Shown: positions 1 through 12,228, numbered from the stretch's first letter. The stretch: DNA of 42,525 nt from Enterobacter sp. (GCA_022649305.1 JALCNW010000037.1:1-42525); one strand, 5' to 3'. Notes: generated by a model from the letters alone, not told the origin. A program made the numbers and translations.

Positions 1-550
1 TACCGGTCGGCTGTCCGCCGTTGCCAATACCCCAGATAATGATGCCGAAACCCGCGACAATCATGATGATAATGGTGGCGACTTTAAAGAACGAGAACCA
101 GAACTCCAGTTCACCAAAGACTTTAACGCTCATCAGGTTCACGCCGCAGATAATGAGCACGACGCTCAGCACCCAGATCCAGTGCGGCACCAGCGGGAAC
201 CAGACGCCCATGTAAATACCGAAGGCGGTGACGTCAGCAATCGCCACTATCAGGATTTCGAAGCAGTAGGTCCAGCCAGTGATGTAACCTGCCAGCGGGC
301 CTAAGTTCTCCTGAGCATAGCGCGAGAAGGAGCTAGCGGAGGGATTGTGTACTGACATCTCTCCCAGCGCACGCATGATAATATAGGCCGCCACGCCGCC
401 GATAATATAGGCAAGCAGGACGCTCGGCCCCGCCATCTTGATAGCATCAGCCGAGCCATAAAACAGGCCAGTACCAATTGCCGAGCCCAATGCCATAAAC
501 CGAATATGGCGGGTGCTCAGTCCACGTTTTAGTTTGTTCGTGCTTTCCAT
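1..550 (-). CDS. proY: Proline-specific permease ProY (partial, N-terminal part)
   Basis: This is an amino-acid/polyamine/organocation (APC) family inner-membrane permease. The ATG at 548-550 opens a frame that stays open to the window edge, giving about 183 residues. The start reads [20 protein letters not shown], followed by the glycine-rich first helix typical of APC permeases ([13 protein letters not shown]) and several more hydrophobic segments. The sequence is almost identical in character to E. coli ProY, which is described as a cryptic proline transporter. It lies downstream of brnQ on the same strand, but a strong terminator (571-611) separates them, so it probably needs its own promoter or read-through. 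The C-terminal part lies outside the window. Confidence 0.95.
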   Translation of the reverse strand, partial: MESTNKLKRGLSTRHIRFMALGSAIGTGLFYGSADAIKMAGPSVLLAYIIGGVAAYIIMRALGEMSVHNPSASSFSRYAQENLGPLAGYITGWTYCFEILIVAIADVTAFGIYMGVWFPLVPHWIWVLSVVLIICGVNLMSVKVFGELEFWFSFFKVATIIIMIVAGFGIIIWGIGNGGQPTG

Positions 551-570
551 TTAAATCTTGCCATTCAACT

Positions 571-611
571 CAAAAAAAACAAAAAACCACGGGGCCTTAA
601 GCCCCGTGGTT
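571..611 (-). terminator. Rho-independent terminator after brnQ
   Basis: A perfect 11-bp stem (585-595 paired with 601-611) with a 5-base loop is followed on the minus strand by a long T-rich tract (complement of the A-rich 571-586). The position just after the brnQ stop codon and before proY fits a terminator for brnQ. Confidence 0.9.
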
Positions 612-629
612 AAACAATTTTATCGTTGA

Positions 630-1949
630 TTAATGCGCGCTGGAAGTTACCTGACGCCCTGCTGCACGGTCCCAGACAATCACCAGAACCAGTGCCACAA
701 CCGTTGGCATCAGCCAGGCCAAACCTTGTTCGGACAGCGGCAGGCGCTGTGTCCAGGCTGGCAGGACTTCACCGAATGCCGACGCTTTAATCCCGTCAAG
801 AATACCAAAAAGCAGACTGATAAACATCGCTGGCGCAATAATTCGTGACGAATTATTCCACCACGAACGGGTGAAGCTCAGGACAACCAGCACGATACAC
901 GGCGGATAAATCGCGGTCAGCACCGGAATAGAGATCTGAATCAGATGGCTCAGGCCCAGGTTCGAGACCGCCATTGAGAAGCCGCCCAGGATAAACACCA
1001 GCGTACGGTAAGAGAGTGGCAGATACTGCGCGAAGAACTCGGCACACGCGCAGGTCAGGCCAACCGCCGTCACCAGACACGCCAGGAAAATCAACGCCGC
1101 CAGCAGCATGCTTCCCGCACCGCCAAAGGTATGCTGAACATAAGCATGCAGAATCGCTGCGCCGTTTGCATTTTGATCGACCAGCGTCGCGCTGTCGGAA
1201 CCCAGGCGGAACAGCGCCAGATACAGGAGCGTCAGGCCAACACCGGCCATCAGACCAGCCCAGATGGTATAGCGAGTCAGCAGACGCGCTTCGGTCACGC
1301 CACGAGAACGCGCCGCGTTGACAATCACAATACCGAAGACCATTGCGCCCAGCGTATCCATCGTCAGATAACCGTTCACAAAGCCGTTGGAGAAGGCCGC
1401 ATTTTTATAGGCGTCCATCGCATCGCTGATAGGGCCTGCTGGCCACACAACCGCAGCGACAGCCAGTACAACCAGCGCAACGATTTTCATCGGTGCCAGG
1501 AAGTTACCCACGGTATCCAGCAGTTTGCCCGGATAAAGCGAAACCAGAATAACAATCGCGAAATAAACCAGGCTGTAGATAAACAGCGGCATTGCGCCAT
1601 CGCCCGTCAGCGGGGCAATGCCCACTTCAAAGGAAACCGTCGCAGTGCGCGGCGTCGCAAACAGCGGGCCAACGGCCAGGTAGCAAACGGTCGCCAGCAG
1701 AACGCCAGCCACTTTACCGATTGGCGTACTGAGGCTATCCACCCCACCACCGACTTTCGCCAGCGCGACAACGGTGAGTACCGGTAGACCCACAGCGGTA
1801 ATCAGGAACCCAAAAGCCGCTGTCCAGACGTGTTCACCCGCCTGCAAGCCAACCATGGGAGGAAAAATGATATTTCCTGCGCCGACGAACAGCGCAAAAG
1901 TCATAAAGCCCAGCGCGATGATGTCACGCGATTTTAAATGATGGGTCAT
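630..1949 (-). CDS. brnQ: Branched-chain amino acid transporter BrnQ
   Basis: This is a sodium-coupled symporter of leucine, isoleucine and valine in the inner membrane (LIVCS family). The 439-residue product matches the E. coli length exactly. It starts [20 protein letters not shown] and carries about twelve hydrophobic segments, with the conserved first-helix motif [10 protein letters not shown]. It sits downstream of phoR on the same strand, but a 408-bp gap separates them, so it is probably an independent transcription unit. Its own terminator lies directly downstream. Identity is very secure from the sequence similarity along the whole length. Confidence 0.97.
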   Translation of the reverse strand: MTHHLKSRDIIALGFMTFALFVGAGNIIFPPMVGLQAGEHVWTAAFGFLITAVGLPVLTVVALAKVGGGVDSLSTPIGKVAGVLLATVCYLAVGPLFATPRTATVSFEVGIAPLTGDGAMPLFIYSLVYFAIVILVSLYPGKLLDTVGNFLAPMKIVALVVLAVAAVVWPAGPISDAMDAYKNAAFSNGFVNGYLTMDTLGAMVFGIVIVNAARSRGVTEARLLTRYTIWAGLMAGVGLTLLYLALFRLGSDSATLVDQNANGAAILHAYVQHTFGGAGSMLLAALIFLACLVTAVGLTCACAEFFAQYLPLSYRTLVFILGGFSMAVSNLGLSHLIQISIPVLTAIYPPCIVLVVLSFTRSWWNNSSRIIAPAMFISLLFGILDGIKASAFGEVLPAWTQRLPLSEQGLAWLMPTVVALVLVIVWDRAAGRQVTSSAH

Positions 1950-2357
1950 AGAACCTTACTGCCTGTGGATGTGGTGTTGTAAACGTTGAAATTTTCGCCA
2001 TCCCAAAGGGACAATACGGCGGAAAATTAACTCTATTTCAGCGGGATATGCTCCCATGCTGGCGTGGCGAAGAATAGTTTTTCGATTTACCGCGCAAATA
2101 CAGTCGGTATGACAGTACATGGGGTGCAATTTAAACGCTTATAACGTTTAAAGGCAAGGTGGGATCGTAAAACCAGAACAATATGCCAGCATGGGAATGA
2201 GGTCTGGAACAATACGCTAAGTATAAGAAAAACCCATGGGTAATCATGCGAACAAAAAAGCATCAGCCGTATAAAATTCACGCGCGTTTTTCTTGACTGC
2301 AAAGTAAACAGGCCAGCAAAGGCTGGCCTGTGGAAAGGAAATCTGACAACCGCGATA
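1950..2357. other. phoR-brnQ intergenic region (408 bp)
   Basis: No convincing gene is seen here. The region holds the phoR terminator hairpin near 2310-2329 and must contain the brnQ promoter, which I could not place with confidence. A gap of about this size is also, as I recall, present between phoR and brnQ in E. coli. A 96-codon minus-strand frame running from inside phoR through the gap does not look like a gene. Confidence 0.6.
2310..2329 (-). terminator. Probable terminator after phoR
   Basis: An 8-bp perfect stem (2310-2317 with 2322-2329) and a 4-base loop lie shortly after the phoR stop codon. The minus-strand sequence after the stem is T-containing but has no long T run, so termination may be partial. 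Confidence 0.55.
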
Positions 2358-3653
2358 TCAGGCGCTTTTTTTGGCAATTAATCGTTCCGGGATGATAAAG
2401 CTGAATCGCGTACCTTTGCCCGGTGTGCTCTGAATATCCAGCCGACTTTCGTGATGATTGACGGCGTGCTTCACAATCGCCAGGCCCAATCCGCTTCCGC
2501 CAGTTTGTCGGGACCGCGCCTTGTCAACGCGATAGAAACGTTCGGTCAGGCGCGGAATGTGCTCCGCTGCGATACCCGGCCCATTATCTTCTACGCTGAA
2601 CTCTGCGCCCGTCGGACGATGCCGCCAACGAACCACAATTTTGGTTCCTTCCGGGGTGTGATTGACCGCGTTGTAGACCAGGTTAGAGATCGCACTGCGC
2701 AACTGCTCTTCGCTTCCGAGTACTTTCAGCGCGTTATCCACCTCAAACACAATGTCATGTTTTTTGTGGCTCAATGTCTGAGCTTCTCGCTCCACAACCC
2801 GCAGCATCATGGGCACATCGATAGTCTCATTCAACGCCAGCGTCGGTGCCGCTTCGATTTTTGAAAGCGTGAGAAGCTGCTTCACCAGCCCTTCCATACG
2901 ATGGGTTTGCTCGCGCATGGTGTGCAGCGCTTTCTCGCGCGGCGCGCCTTCCAGCGTTTGCTCCTGCATCATCTCCAGATAGCCCTGAAGCACGGTGAGC
3001 GGAGTCCGAAGTTCATGGCTGACGTTGGCAAAGAAGTTGCGTCGCGCGCCTTCAAGCTGGTGCATCTGGGTCACATCTCGCGCCACCATCAGCCATTGCC
3101 GATCGCTATAAGGCATCACGCGAATTTCCAGGTGTCGACCGGTGTTTAATATCAAATTATGTGGCCGAGAAAAGTCACGTTTTTTTAGGTAAACCGTGAA
3201 TTCGGGATAACGCAGGAGGTTAAGGATATTTTGGCCATTATCGTCGGGCCAGCGTAATCCCAGCAGCTGTTGCGCCAGTCCGTTGCACCAAAAAATCGTT
3301 CCTTCTTCGGTAGTCAGGATCACGGCATCCGGCAGCGACTCCGCGCCACTGCGAAAGCGTTTAATCAAACTACCCAGCTCACGACGGCGCTTTTTGTTAC
3401 GCATTTGCATCTGGTGAAGGCCGTACAGTAAAGGCTCCCAGCTGCCGCTGCCGGGGGGCGGCGTCATGCTGCGATCCACCCACAGCCACCAGGATAGTCT
3501 CAGTAAATTCCAGAAATGCCAGATCAACAGACTCGTCACTGCCGCCAGTAAAAACCACGGCAAATGACCAAAGATAGCCCCCAAAATGAGGGCCGGAAGA
3601 CAGCATAAGATCAGTTCAGAAACGAGCCTTTTCCATGACAGACGTTCCAGCAC
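2358..3653 (-). CDS. phoR: Phosphate regulon sensor histidine kinase PhoR
   Basis: This inner-membrane kinase phosphorylates PhoB when phosphate is scarce and dephosphorylates it when phosphate is plentiful, under control of the Pst transporter and PhoU. The 431 residues show two N-terminal hydrophobic segments (about 12-58), a PAS domain (about 96-195), the phospho-acceptor motif [10 protein letters not shown] with His213, and a HATPase domain with the N box (residues around NLVYNAVNH) and the G motifs DNGPGI and [10 protein letters not shown]. It lies 21 bp downstream of phoB, forming the usual phoBR operon driven by the Pho box at 4417-4442. Confidence 0.97.
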   Translation of the reverse strand: MLERLSWKRLVSELILCCLPALILGAIFGHLPWFLLAAVTSLLIWHFWNLLRLSWWLWVDRSMTPPPGSGSWEPLLYGLHQMQMRNKKRRRELGSLIKRFRSGAESLPDAVILTTEEGTIFWCNGLAQQLLGLRWPDDNGQNILNLLRYPEFTVYLKKRDFSRPHNLILNTGRHLEIRVMPYSDRQWLMVARDVTQMHQLEGARRNFFANVSHELRTPLTVLQGYLEMMQEQTLEGAPREKALHTMREQTHRMEGLVKQLLTLSKIEAAPTLALNETIDVPMMLRVVEREAQTLSHKKHDIVFEVDNALKVLGSEEQLRSAISNLVYNAVNHTPEGTKIVVRWRHRPTGAEFSVEDNGPGIAAEHIPRLTERFYRVDKARSRQTGGSGLGLAIVKHAVNHHESRLDIQSTPGKGTRFSFIIPERLIAKKSA

Positions 3654-3674
3654 GCGTCACACTCCTGTCATTAA

Positions 3675-4364
3675 TCAGAAACGGGTTGAAAAACGATAAC
3701 CCGTGCCGCGAACCGTCTGCACCATGCGATCGTGGCCGCTGTGTTCCAGCGCTTTACGCAAGCGGCGAATATGCACATCGACCGTTCGATCCTCGACATA
3801 GACATTAGTTCCCCAGACGTTATTCAGCAACTGCTCTCGGCTGTATACGCGTTCCGGATGAGTCATGAAGAAGTGCAATAATTTGAATTCAGTTGGTCCC
3901 ATGTCGAGCGGATTTTCACCGGTCATCACACGATGCGAGGTCGGGTCCAGACTCAATCCCTGCATCTCTATCACCTCTTCCACCGCCATCGGTGAAATAC
4001 GGCGCATCACCGCTTTGATACGCGCCACCAGCTCTTTCGGCGAGAATGGCTTGGTGATGTAATCATCGGCGCCCGTCTCCAGACCGCGTACACGGTCTTC
4101 TTCTTCACCGCGCGCCGTCAGCATGACCACTGGAATATCACGCGTCATGGCTTCACGCTTAATATGTTTGATAAATTGCAGTCCAGAGCCGCCTGGCAAC
4201 ATCCAGTCAAGCAGAATCAAATCAGGCCAGGGTTCGTTCAGCTGATTCACCGCGCTGTCATAATCTTCAGCCTCCACCGGCTGAAAACCGTTTTGTTCGA
4301 GCACGAAGCACACCATTTCACGAATTGGAGCTTCATCTTCTACGACCAGAATACGTCTCGCCAT
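3675..4364 (-). CDS. phoB: Phosphate response regulator PhoB
   Basis: This OmpR-type transcription activator of the Pho regulon has 229 residues. The receiver domain carries the acidic pocket (Glu9, Asp10), the phosphorylated Asp53 in LLDWMLPGG, and the conserved Lys105. A winged-helix DNA-binding domain follows (about 130-229), with the recognition-helix region [16 protein letters not shown]. It is the first gene of phoBR and is autoregulated through the upstream Pho box. PhoB should also act at phoA (17604-17621) within this same window. Confidence 0.97.
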   Translation of the reverse strand: MARRILVVEDEAPIREMVCFVLEQNGFQPVEAEDYDSAVNQLNEPWPDLILLDWMLPGGSGLQFIKHIKREAMTRDIPVVMLTARGEEEDRVRGLETGADDYITKPFSPKELVARIKAVMRRISPMAVEEVIEMQGLSLDPTSHRVMTGENPLDMGPTEFKLLHFFMTHPERVYSREQLLNNVWGTNVYVEDRTVDVHIRRLRKALEHSGHDRMVQTVRGTGYRFSTRF

Positions 4365-4416
4365 ACTTTGCCCTGTCTTATTTAAGTTAATAGTTTGTAA
4401 TGCGGCGTCATTATGC

Positions 4417-4442
4417 GTCAGATTTATGACAGATTTATGAAA
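4417..4442 (-). promoter_or_regulatory. Pho box upstream of phoB
   Basis: On the minus strand this reads as two PhoB half-sites, TTTCATAAAT and CTGTCATAAATCTGAC, about 50 bp before the phoB ATG. It matches the E. coli phoB Pho box as I recall it. It lies in the 182-bp divergent region shared with sbcD, whose start codon is about 105 bp away on the other side. Confidence 0.85.
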
Positions 4443-4546
4443 AACATCACTACCACAAATGGCAAACTGTTGTTTTGTTACAGCGGTTATTTTCCTGCCT
4501 CTGAAAGTTTATAATCCTCTTCACCTTTTTTTGCCACGGATCTGTT

Positions 4547-5752
4547 ATGCGCATACTTCACACCTCGGACTGGCATCTGGGTCAAAATTTTTACAGCAAA
4601 AGCCGCGCCGCTGAACATGAAGCCTTCCTGAAATGGCTGCTGGAAACCGCCCAGTCACACGAGGTAGACGCGATTATTGTCGCGGGCGATATTTTTGATA
4701 CCGGATCGCCACCCAGCTATGCGCGTGAGTTATACAACCGCTTCGTGGTCAATTTGCAGCATACCGGCTGCCATCTGGTGATCGTTGCAGGCAACCATGA
4801 CTCGGTGGCAACGCTCAATGAGTCTCGCGATATCCTCGCGTTTCTGAATACCACCGTGGTCGCCAACGCCGGTCAAGCTCCGCAAATCATGAAAAAACGC
4901 GACGGCACGCCAGGTGCGGTGCTCTGCCCGGTTCCTTTTTTACGTCCTCGCGACATCGTGCAAAGCCAGGCAGGACTTTCAGGCGGCGAAAAACAGCAAC
5001 ATCTACTGCAATCCATTACTGAATATTATCAGCAGCAGTATACCGATGCCTGCGCGCTTCGCGGCGACGCCCCTCTTCCGGTCATCGCCACCGGACATTT
5101 GACCACCGTGGGTGCCAGTAAAAGTGACGCGGTCCGTGAGATCTATATCGGTACTCTGGATGCGTTCCCGGCGCAAAACTTCCCTCCTGCCGATTACATC
5201 GCGCTGGGCCATATCCATCGCGCGCAGGTTATTGGCGGGTGCGAGCATATTCGCTACTGCGGCTCACCGATATCACTGAGTTTCGATGAAACAGGTAAGC
5301 CTAAAAGTGTCCATCTGGTGAGTTTTTCCGAGGGAAAACTGAGCACCGTCGAGACCCTGCAAGTCCCCGTTACGCAACCGCTGGCGGTGCTAAAAGGCGA
5401 CCTGGCGAGCATTACCGCGCAGCTCGAGCAGTGGCGTGACGTCGAGCAGGATCCTCCCGTCTGGCTGGATATTGAAATCACCACCGACGATTATCTCCAC
5501 GATATGCAGCGCAAGATTCAGGCGTTAACCGAAGATTTACCCGTTGAGGTTTTACTGGTGCGCCGTAGCCGCGAGCAGCGCGAGAAAATCCTCTTAAGTA
5601 CACAGCGCGAAACGCTAAGCGAACTGAAAGTTGAAGAGGTCTTTGAACGTCGGCTGGCACAGGAAGAGATCGACGATGCGAAACGCGAAAGAGTGAACGA
5701 GCTTTTTGCCCATACGCTACACACGCTGAATGATGAGGAAGAAAACGCATGA
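4547..5752 (+). CDS. sbcD: SbcCD nuclease subunit SbcD
   Basis: This is the nuclease subunit of the SbcCD complex (Mre11 family), a Mn-dependent enzyme that cleaves hairpins and DNA ends. The 401 residues carry the calcineurin-like phosphoesterase motifs in order: TSDWHLG with Asp8 and His10, [22 protein letters not shown] and ALGHIHRAQ. The C-terminal cap and SbcC-contact region follows. Its stop codon overlaps the sbcC start by 4 bp (ATGA), so the two are translationally coupled. It is divergent from phoB. Confidence 0.97.
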   Translation: MRILHTSDWHLGQNFYSKSRAAEHEAFLKWLLETAQSHEVDAIIVAGDIFDTGSPPSYARELYNRFVVNLQHTGCHLVIVAGNHDSVATLNESRDILAFLNTTVVANAGQAPQIMKKRDGTPGAVLCPVPFLRPRDIVQSQAGLSGGEKQQHLLQSITEYYQQQYTDACALRGDAPLPVIATGHLTTVGASKSDAVREIYIGTLDAFPAQNFPPADYIALGHIHRAQVIGGCEHIRYCGSPISLSFDETGKPKSVHLVSFSEGKLSTVETLQVPVTQPLAVLKGDLASITAQLEQWRDVEQDPPVWLDIEITTDDYLHDMQRKIQALTEDLPVEVLLVRRSREQREKILLSTQRETLSELKVEEVFERRLAQEEIDDAKRERVNELFAHTLHTLNDEEENA

Positions 5753-8700
5753 AAATTTTAAGCCTGCGTCTGAAAAACCTCAATTCTCTGAAGGGTGAAT
5801 GGAAAATCGACTTTACCGCCGAGCCCTTCGCCAGCAACGGTCTGTTTGCCATCACTGGCGCAACCGGCGCGGGTAAAACGACTCTGCTCGACGCCATCTG
5901 CCTGGCGCTGTATCACGAGACGCCGCGCCTCAATACGGTGTCTCAGTCACAAAATGATTTGATGACCCGCGATACCGCAGAATGTCTCGCTGAAGTCGAG
6001 TTTGAGGTGAAAGGCGTCGCCTATCGCGCTTTCTGGAGCCAGAACCGCGCGCGCAATCAGCCAGACGGGAACTTACAGGCACCGCGTGTCGAACTGGCCC
6101 AGTGTGAAGATGGCAAAATCCTCGCCGATAAGGTGAAAGATAAACTGGAGCTGACCGCCTCGCTTACCGGGCTAGACTATGGCCGCTTCACCCGTTCGAT
6201 GTTGCTCTCGCAGGGCCAGTTTGCGGCGTTTCTGAATGCCAAACCGAAAGAGCGGGCCGAGCTGCTGGAGGAGCTAACGGGAACCGAGATCTACGGTCAA
6301 ATTTCAGCAAGGGTATTTGAACAACACAAGGCAGCCCGTACAGAACTGGACATTCGTGAAGCGCAGGCAGCGGGTGTTGTATTGTTGAATGATGAGCAAC
6401 AGCAACAGTTGCAGCAACGTTTGCAGGCGCTCACTGACGAAGAAAAATCGCTGCTGGCCGATCAGTTAAGCCATCAGGCCCGGCATCAATGGCTGGTGCG
6501 CAGCGCGGAACTTTCGCAGGAACAACGGCGGACCCAGGAGGCGCATCAGCAGGCGCTACAGGCCCAGACGGATGCTCAACCTGAGCTCGATAAGTTAACG
6601 CTGGCGCAACCTGCGCTCGCCCTGCGCCCACTCTGGGACAGACAGCAAGAGCAGACGGCAAGTCTGACCCGAACGCAGCAGCAAATCGAAGAAGTAAACA
6701 CTCGCTTACTGGAGCGCACGGCGCGGAGAGCGCGGATCCGTAACGGCGCGGTACGTCAGGTTGAACAACTCCAGACTCAACTTAAGCAATTCACGCACTG
6801 GCTCGAAGAGAACAGCCGTTTCGGACTGTGGAGCCAACATATTGCGGGCTGGCGGGCACTCTTTACCCAACAGCAGCGCGATAAGACTCAGCACTCTGCG
6901 CTGGCTAAACGCGTCGCTGAGCTACAACAAAAAATAGCGGCGCTGCCGGCCGGGTCGCTCGCCCTTTCCGCTGAAGAGACCACGGCGGTAATGGAGCGTC
7001 AGGTGATGCTGCGGCCTGCACGTCAGCGTCTGGCAACCTTGCATGCGCGCTATCACCCGCTGAAAAAGCGCCTGGTTCATAGTCTCGATGCTCAACAAAA
7101 AGGACAGGTGGAGCAAAACCGTCTCGACCAGACTTTAGCGACGCGACGCCAGCAGTATAAAGAACGAAACCAGCACTATCTTGACCTGGAAACCTTGTGT
7201 AAACAGGAAGAGCTCATCAAGAGTCTTGAAGCGCATCGCGCCAATCTTGAAGCTGGTATGCCGTGCCCGCTGTGCGGCTCCCTTGAGCATCCAGCGGTTG
7301 CGCAGTATCAGGCGCTGGAAATGACCGCCAATCAGCGTCGTCGTGATGAACTAAAAAAGGACGTCAAGCAGCTCGAAGAGGAAGGACTGCTGCTGCGCGG
7401 ACAGCTAAAAGCGCTGGTCGAACGGTTACAAAACGAGGCAACAGAAGCACAGACACTCACTCAGGAAGAGCAGGCGCTTATCAAAGAGTGGCAGGAAGTG
7501 TGCGCTTCTTTGAACGTTAGCCTGAATATACAAGATGATATTGCCGCGTGGCTGGACGAGCAGGAGCAGTACGATCGTCAGCTGTATCAACATAGCCAAC
7601 GACAGGCGTTCCAGATCCAGCTTAACGATCTCGAACAGCAGACTCTGCAAATCCAGCAGCAGATCGATTCACAGCAACAATCCTTACGTAGCGCCCTGGA
7701 CGAACTCGCACTTACCGCCCCGCAAGACGACGATATTCCGGCGTGGTTGGCGCAGCGAGAAGCCGAAGCGCAGGCATGGCAGGAAAAGCAAAAGCACAAC
7801 GTCGCAGTCCAGGAACGTATAAGCGCACTCACGCCGCTGCTTGATACGTTACCGGTTTCAGAGAACGAGTCATTAGATGAACCGGTGCCCGAAAGCTGGC
7901 GTGAAATCCACAACGAATGTATTTCGCTACAAAGCCAGCTTGCGACCTTACAGCAGCAGGAAAACAACGATCGCGAACGTCTAACCCAGCTGCAAACGCA
8001 GTTCGCCACGGCGCTGGCTGAAAGCTGCTTTGCCGATAAGGACGCTTTTCTCGCGGCGCTGCTTGAGGGAGACACTGTCCGCCGTCTGGAGCACCTTAAG
8101 CACACGCTGGAACAGCAGATACACCAATCCTCCGCGCTGGCAGCACAGGCGCAACTGCAATTAAAAGAACACGCCGCGCATCAACCTGCGGATTTACCTG
8201 ACGGTCTCGATGTGCCGACGCTTGAAGCTCAGCTCCAGCAGCTTACGCAAAGGCTGCGAGAGAACACCACGCATCAGGGTGAAATCCGCCAACAGCTCAA
8301 ACAGGATAGCGATAATCGCCTGCATCAACAGGCACTGATGCAGCAGATTGAAGAGGCGGCACGCCTGACGGACGACTGGGGTTACCTGAATTCACTGATC
8401 GGCTCCAAAGAGGGCGACCGATTCCGTAAGTTCGCCCAGGGGCTGACGCTCGATAACCTGGTGTGGCTGGCGAACCAGCAGCTCAACCGCCTGCATGGGC
8501 GTTATCTGCTGCAACGAAAAGCCAGCGATGCGCTGGAGCTTGAAGTGGTTGATACCTGGCAGGCCGATGCGGTGCGCGATACCCGCACGCTGTCCGGCGG
8601 CGAAAGCTTCCTGGTCAGCCTCGCGCTGGCGTTAGCGCTTTCCGATTTGGTCAGCCATAAAACGCGTATCGATTCGCTGTTCCTCGACGAAGGCTTTGGC

Positions 8701-8886
8701 ACGTTAGACAGCGAAACGCTGGATGCCGCTCTGGATGCGCTGGATGCGCTGAATGCCACCGGGAAAACCATCGGCGTGATTAGCCACGTCGAAGCGATGA
8801 AAGAGCGTATCCCGGTCCAGATTAAGGTGAAGAAAATTAACGGGTTGGGGTATAGCAGGCTGGATAAGGTGTTTGCGGTGGAGTGA
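5749..8886 (+). CDS. sbcC: SbcCD nuclease ATPase subunit SbcC
   Basis: This is the SMC/Rad50-like ATPase partner of SbcD. The 1045 residues begin with a Walker A motif (GATGAGKTT, residues 37-45). Two very long Gln/Glu/Leu-rich coiled-coil arms flank the zinc hook CPLC (Cys506 and Cys509). The C-terminal lobe carries the ABC signature LSGGES (948-953) and the Walker B LFLDEG (977-982). Length and layout match the E. coli protein, and all key residues are present. In E. coli araJ lies between sbcC and mak, but here only about 80 bp separate them. Confidence 0.97.
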   Translation: MKILSLRLKNLNSLKGEWKIDFTAEPFASNGLFAITGATGAGKTTLLDAICLALYHETPRLNTVSQSQNDLMTRDTAECLAEVEFEVKGVAYRAFWSQNRARNQPDGNLQAPRVELAQCEDGKILADKVKDKLELTASLTGLDYGRFTRSMLLSQGQFAAFLNAKPKERAELLEELTGTEIYGQISARVFEQHKAARTELDIREAQAAGVVLLNDEQQQQLQQRLQALTDEEKSLLADQLSHQARHQWLVRSAELSQEQRRTQEAHQQALQAQTDAQPELDKLTLAQPALALRPLWDRQQEQTASLTRTQQQIEEVNTRLLERTARRARIRNGAVRQVEQLQTQLKQFTHWLEENSRFGLWSQHIAGWRALFTQQQRDKTQHSALAKRVAELQQKIAALPAGSLALSAEETTAVMERQVMLRPARQRLATLHARYHPLKKRLVHSLDAQQKGQVEQNRLDQTLATRRQQYKERNQHYLDLETLCKQEELIKSLEAHRANLEAGMPCPLCGSLEHPAVAQYQALEMTANQRRRDELKKDVKQLEEEGLLLRGQLKALVERLQNEATEAQTLTQEEQALIKEWQEVCASLNVSLNIQDDIAAWLDEQEQYDRQLYQHSQRQAFQIQLNDLEQQTLQIQQQIDSQQQSLRSALDELALTAPQDDDIPAWLAQREAEAQAWQEKQKHNVAVQERISALTPLLDTLPVSENESLDEPVPESWREIHNECISLQSQLATLQQQENNDRERLTQLQTQFATALAESCFADKDAFLAALLEGDTVRRLEHLKHTLEQQIHQSSALAAQAQLQLKEHAAHQPADLPDGLDVPTLEAQLQQLTQRLRENTTHQGEIRQQLKQDSDNRLHQQALMQQIEEAARLTDDWGYLNSLIGSKEGDRFRKFAQGLTLDNLVWLANQQLNRLHGRYLLQRKASDALELEVVDTWQADAVRDTRTLSGGESFLVSLALALALSDLVSHKTRIDSLFLDEGFGTLDSETLDAALDALDALNATGKTIGVISHVEAMKERIPVQIKVKKINGLGYSRLDKVFAVE

Positions 8887-8904
8887 CTGATGCCCTCACT
8901 CTGA

Positions 8905-8926
8905 CCCTCTCCCGCGGGGGAGAGGG
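8905..8926. repeat. GC-rich hairpin between sbcC and mak
   Basis: A 9-bp perfect inverted repeat (CCCTCTCCC at 8905-8913, GGGAGAGGG at 8918-8926) with a 4-base loop lies between two convergent genes. Sequences of this type recur between genes in many enterobacterial genomes. There is no T run on either strand, so it is a dispersed palindromic element or a weak bidirectional terminator. Confidence 0.6.
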
Positions 8927-8968
8927 AAAAGAAACCAATAATGGTAGCTTTGGTTGCCGTTTTGCTTG

Positions 8969-9874
8969 TTAACTCGGCCAAAGCCACGCGGCGCCGCGCA
9001 CACCGCTGGAATCGCCATGCACCGCTTTGCGGATTGGGGTTTCGCATTCGCCGCCAAATACCCACTGCTTCACCAGATTCGGCACCGTGTGGTACAGCCG
9101 ATCCACGTTGCTCATGCCACCGCCCAGTACGATCGCGTCGGGATCGAGAATATTGATAACGTGCGCCAGGGATTTCGCCAGACGCATTTCATAACGACTC
9201 AGCGCCAGTTCAGCAATCGGATCCTGTGCCTCGACGAGTCGCATGATCTCATTTCCTTTCAGCGGCTTACTGCTAAGGCGATGATAATCAGTGGCAAACC
9301 CGGTGCCGGAAATAAACGTCTCAATACACCCCTGCTTGCCGCAATAACACGGCACTTCAGCGCGATATTTCAGCTCATCCTCATCCATCCACGGCAGCGG
9401 ATTATGTCCCCACTCGCCCGCCGTACCATTACCGCCGATATGGGCGCGCCCACCGAACGCCACGCCTGCGCCACAACCCGTGCCAATAATCACTGCAAAG
9501 ACCGTCTGCGCGCCCGCGGCTGCGCCATCAATGGCTTCCGAGACGGCAAGGCAGTTAGCGTCATTCGCGAGGCGTACTTCGCGATTCAGTCGCTTGCTTA
9601 AATCCTTATCGAACGGCTGGCCGTTAAGCCAGGTCGAATTCGCATTTTTCACCACGCCAGTGTACGGCGAAATCGAGCCAGGAATGCCCATCCCGACGGT
9701 GCCAGTTTGCCCTGTGGCCTGCTCTGCCATTTCCACCAGAGACGCGATGGTCTCAATAGTCTGCGAGTAGTCGTCACGCGGGGTTGGCAGACGGTGGCGG
9801 AACATCTGCTCACCCTGTTCGCTCAGTGCAATGACTTCTGTTTTGGTGCCGCCCAAATCAATCCCAATACGCAC
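8969..9874 (-). CDS. mak: Fructokinase Mak (ROK family)
   Basis: This cytoplasmic kinase phosphorylates fructose to fructose-6-phosphate with ATP. The 301-residue form starts at a GTG (9872-9874) preceded by AGGAG at good spacing. The longer open frame upstream has no family resemblance. The N-terminus [16 protein letters not shown] is the ROK phosphate-binding motif. The middle carries the ROK zinc-type signature with [10 protein letters not shown] and the cysteine set CYCGKQGC, and a second glycine-rich motif IGTGCGAG is present. E. coli Mak has 302 residues. It is convergent with sbcC and divergent from rdgC. Confidence 0.95.
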   Translation of the reverse strand: MRIGIDLGGTKTEVIALSEQGEQMFRHRLPTPRDDYSQTIETIASLVEMAEQATGQTGTVGMGIPGSISPYTGVVKNANSTWLNGQPFDKDLSKRLNREVRLANDANCLAVSEAIDGAAAGAQTVFAVIIGTGCGAGVAFGGRAHIGGNGTAGEWGHNPLPWMDEDELKYRAEVPCYCGKQGCIETFISGTGFATDYHRLSSKPLKGNEIMRLVEAQDPIAELALSRYEMRLAKSLAHVINILDPDAIVLGGGMSNVDRLYHTVPNLVKQWVFGGECETPIRKAVHGDSSGVRGAAWLWPS

Positions 9875-9997
9875 AGGACACTCCTCATTTTTTTGATTAT
9901 CAACAGAGTAGAAGTACCCTGCCCGATTAGCAATGCAAGCGCTGCGACAATTCGTTATCATGCCCGCTGATTTAACGACAAGGCCGTGGAAATTATC

Positions 9998-10909
9998 ATG
10001 CTGTGGTTCAAAAATTTGATGGTTTACCGTCTCAGCCGCGACGTTTCGCTGCGTGCAGAAGAGATGGAAAAACAGTTAGACGCTTATACCTTTACCCCAT
10101 GCGGTAGCCAGGACATGGCGAAAACCGGCTGGGTGTCTCCCATGGGTTCGCAAGGCGATGCTCTGACCCACACCACCAATGGTCAAATCATCCTCTGCGC
10201 TCGTAAAGAAGAAAAAATCCTGCCGACGCCGGTAGTCAGACAAGCGCTGGAAGCGAAGATCTTCAAGCTTGAGGCCGAACAGGGTCGCAAGCTGAAAAAA
10301 ACCGAAAAAGATTCCCTGAAAGATGAAGTGCTGCATTCTCTGCTGCCGCGCGCATTTAGCCGCTTCAACCAGACCATGATGTGGATCGACACCGTTAACG
10401 ATTTGATTATGGTTGACTGCGCCAGTGCCAAGAAAGCGGAAGATACGCTGGCCCTGCTGCGTAAGAGTCTGGGTTCACTGCCGGTAGTTCCATTGACCCT
10501 GGAAAATCCAATCGAACTGACGCTAACCGAATGGGTTCGTAGTGGAAATCCTGCGCAAGGTTTCCAGCTACTGGACGAAGCAGAATTAAAAGCGATCCTT
10601 GAGGATGGCGGCGTGATCCGCGCGAAAAAACAGGATCTGGTCTGCGATGAAATCGCCGTACACATCGAAGCGGGTAAACTTGTGACGAAGCTCGCACTCG
10701 ACTGGCAGCAGCGTATTCAGTTTGTGATGTGTGACGATGGCTCGATTAAACGTCTGAAGTTTTGCGATGAGCTACGCGATCAAAATGAAGATATTGAGCG
10801 CGAAGATGTTGCCGGGCGCTTTGATGCCGACTTTATTCTGATGACGGGCGAGTTAGCGGCGCTTATCAAGAATCTGGTTGAAGGATTAGGCGGCGAAGCG
10901 CAACGCTAG
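9998..10909 (+). CDS. rdgC: Recombination-associated protein RdgC
   Basis: RdgC is a DNA-binding protein that forms a dimeric ring around duplex DNA and restrains RecA-dependent recombination. The product has 303 residues from the ATG at 9998 ([14 protein letters not shown]), the same length and N-terminus as in E. coli. An in-frame ATG 12 bases upstream is less likely on family grounds. The whole length matches the family with no breaks. The gene is divergent from mak, and a hairpin follows its stop codon. Confidence 0.96.
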   Translation: MLWFKNLMVYRLSRDVSLRAEEMEKQLDAYTFTPCGSQDMAKTGWVSPMGSQGDALTHTTNGQIILCARKEEKILPTPVVRQALEAKIFKLEAEQGRKLKKTEKDSLKDEVLHSLLPRAFSRFNQTMMWIDTVNDLIMVDCASAKKAEDTLALLRKSLGSLPVVPLTLENPIELTLTEWVRSGNPAQGFQLLDEAELKAILEDGGVIRAKKQDLVCDEIAVHIEAGKLVTKLALDWQQRIQFVMCDDGSIKRLKFCDELRDQNEDIEREDVAGRFDADFILMTGELAALIKNLVEGLGGEAQR

Positions 10910-10921
10910 CCGATGATGCAG

Positions 10922-10949
10922 TGTGCCCCTCCTCAACAGGAAGGGCACA
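10922..10949. terminator. Hairpin between convergent rdgC and ppnP
   Basis: TGTGCCC (10922-10928) pairs with GGGCACA (10943-10949), and four further pairs after one mismatch close a 4-base loop. It lies between the stop codons of two convergent genes. It lacks a clear T run, so it may be a weak bidirectional terminator. Confidence 0.5.
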
Positions 10950-10954
10950 TAAAA

Positions 10955-11275
<321 letters not shown>

Positions 11276-11313
11276 CTATAGGGGCCATCCTCCGTGCCTG
11301 TCACGTAAAATCA

Positions 11314-11991
11314 TCAGGCCAATAATTCAGACGCCAGACGCGTCACTAGCACGTTCGAGAGCAGCACGGGGACATCAAGTGCCTTTTGCAGTAAATCGCG
11401 GTGGTGCTGATGAAAACCAAGACAATCGAGCATGAGCACATCCGCGCCCTGCTCCAGCAATTCTCGCCCTGCACAGATGAGTTTCTCCTCGCTATCCCAG
11501 ATGGGATTCGCCAGCGCGAATAAGGGCTGCTTTTGCAGGAGCATCCATTTACTTGCCTGATCGTCGAGAAGTTCTTCAATCGGAACAATAACCCCTACCT
11601 GATGCCCATCCACAATCGAGGCCACCAGCGGAGGAATAATGCGCATCGGTTCGAGAAGGATAGAATTGCGTGCCACCAGTCCGGTAATCGGAGCCGTACT
11701 CATGAGCAGAATAACGTCGTAACCCTGGTTATCGAGCACCTCGATAACGCTTTGCAGAGCACGTTCGATTTTCTGGCGCGAGACATGCGCCAGTTTACCA
11801 TCGCTTAATAATGTCGGCAGGGAATCGTCTCCCATTTCAATAGCGTAGTCTTCCATGACCTCATCCCGACTCAACTTACCTAACAGGCTAAGATGTGCGA
11901 TCTGTTGTTCAGAGACATGCTCCGTTAAGAGCGGTAATACTTCGCTTACAGGGACCACCCCGATGGTGAGGATCGCCAAAGTCGCCTTCAT
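11314..11991 (-). CDS. aroM: AroM family protein
   Basis: AroM is a conserved protein of unknown biochemical activity, co-transcribed with aroL in E. coli. The 225-residue form starts at ATG 11991 ([11 protein letters not shown]), which matches the E. coli length. Eight extra in-frame codons upstream look untranslated. Conserved blocks include [28 protein letters not shown] and [20 protein letters not shown]. It resembles the Asp/Glu racemase-like fold family, but no reaction can be assigned. It is the distal member of the aroL-yaiA-aroM series, with a gap of about 240 bp before it. Confidence 0.93.
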   Translation of the reverse strand: MKATLAILTIGVVPVSEVLPLLTEHVSEQQIAHLSLLGKLSRDEVMEDYAIEMGDDSLPTLLSDGKLAHVSRQKIERALQSVIEVLDNQGYDVILLMSTAPITGLVARNSILLEPMRIIPPLVASIVDGHQVGVIVPIEELLDDQASKWMLLQKQPLFALANPIWDSEEKLICAGRELLEQGADVLMLDCLGFHQHHRDLLQKALDVPVLLSNVLVTRLASELLA

Positions 11992-12228
11992 GTTCGTCGC
12001 CTTTATTACTACCACTGCGGTATATCAGGCACGGGCTCAATACGCTGCGCGGCTCTTGTTTTAGAGTAAACAGGACAAAAGCGTAGCAGTTGATCTTTGC
12101 ACCGAAATGTAAAGATCGACCGAGCCTTCCGAATGCGCCTGTAATAACTAGATATTAACTCCTGCTTAACATTCGCGTTGAGTCAAAAGTGTGATTCCGG
12201 CAACATTGTTATCGCTTTAAGAATATAT

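Noticed and set aside
1131..1787. 218-codon plus-strand frame opposite brnQ
   Set aside because: It is rich in Arg, Gln and His as expected of the complement of a membrane protein gene, and brnQ is certain.
2087..2377. 96-codon minus-strand frame in the phoR-brnQ gap
   Set aside because: It begins inside phoR, lacks a ribosome-binding site and resembles no family I know.
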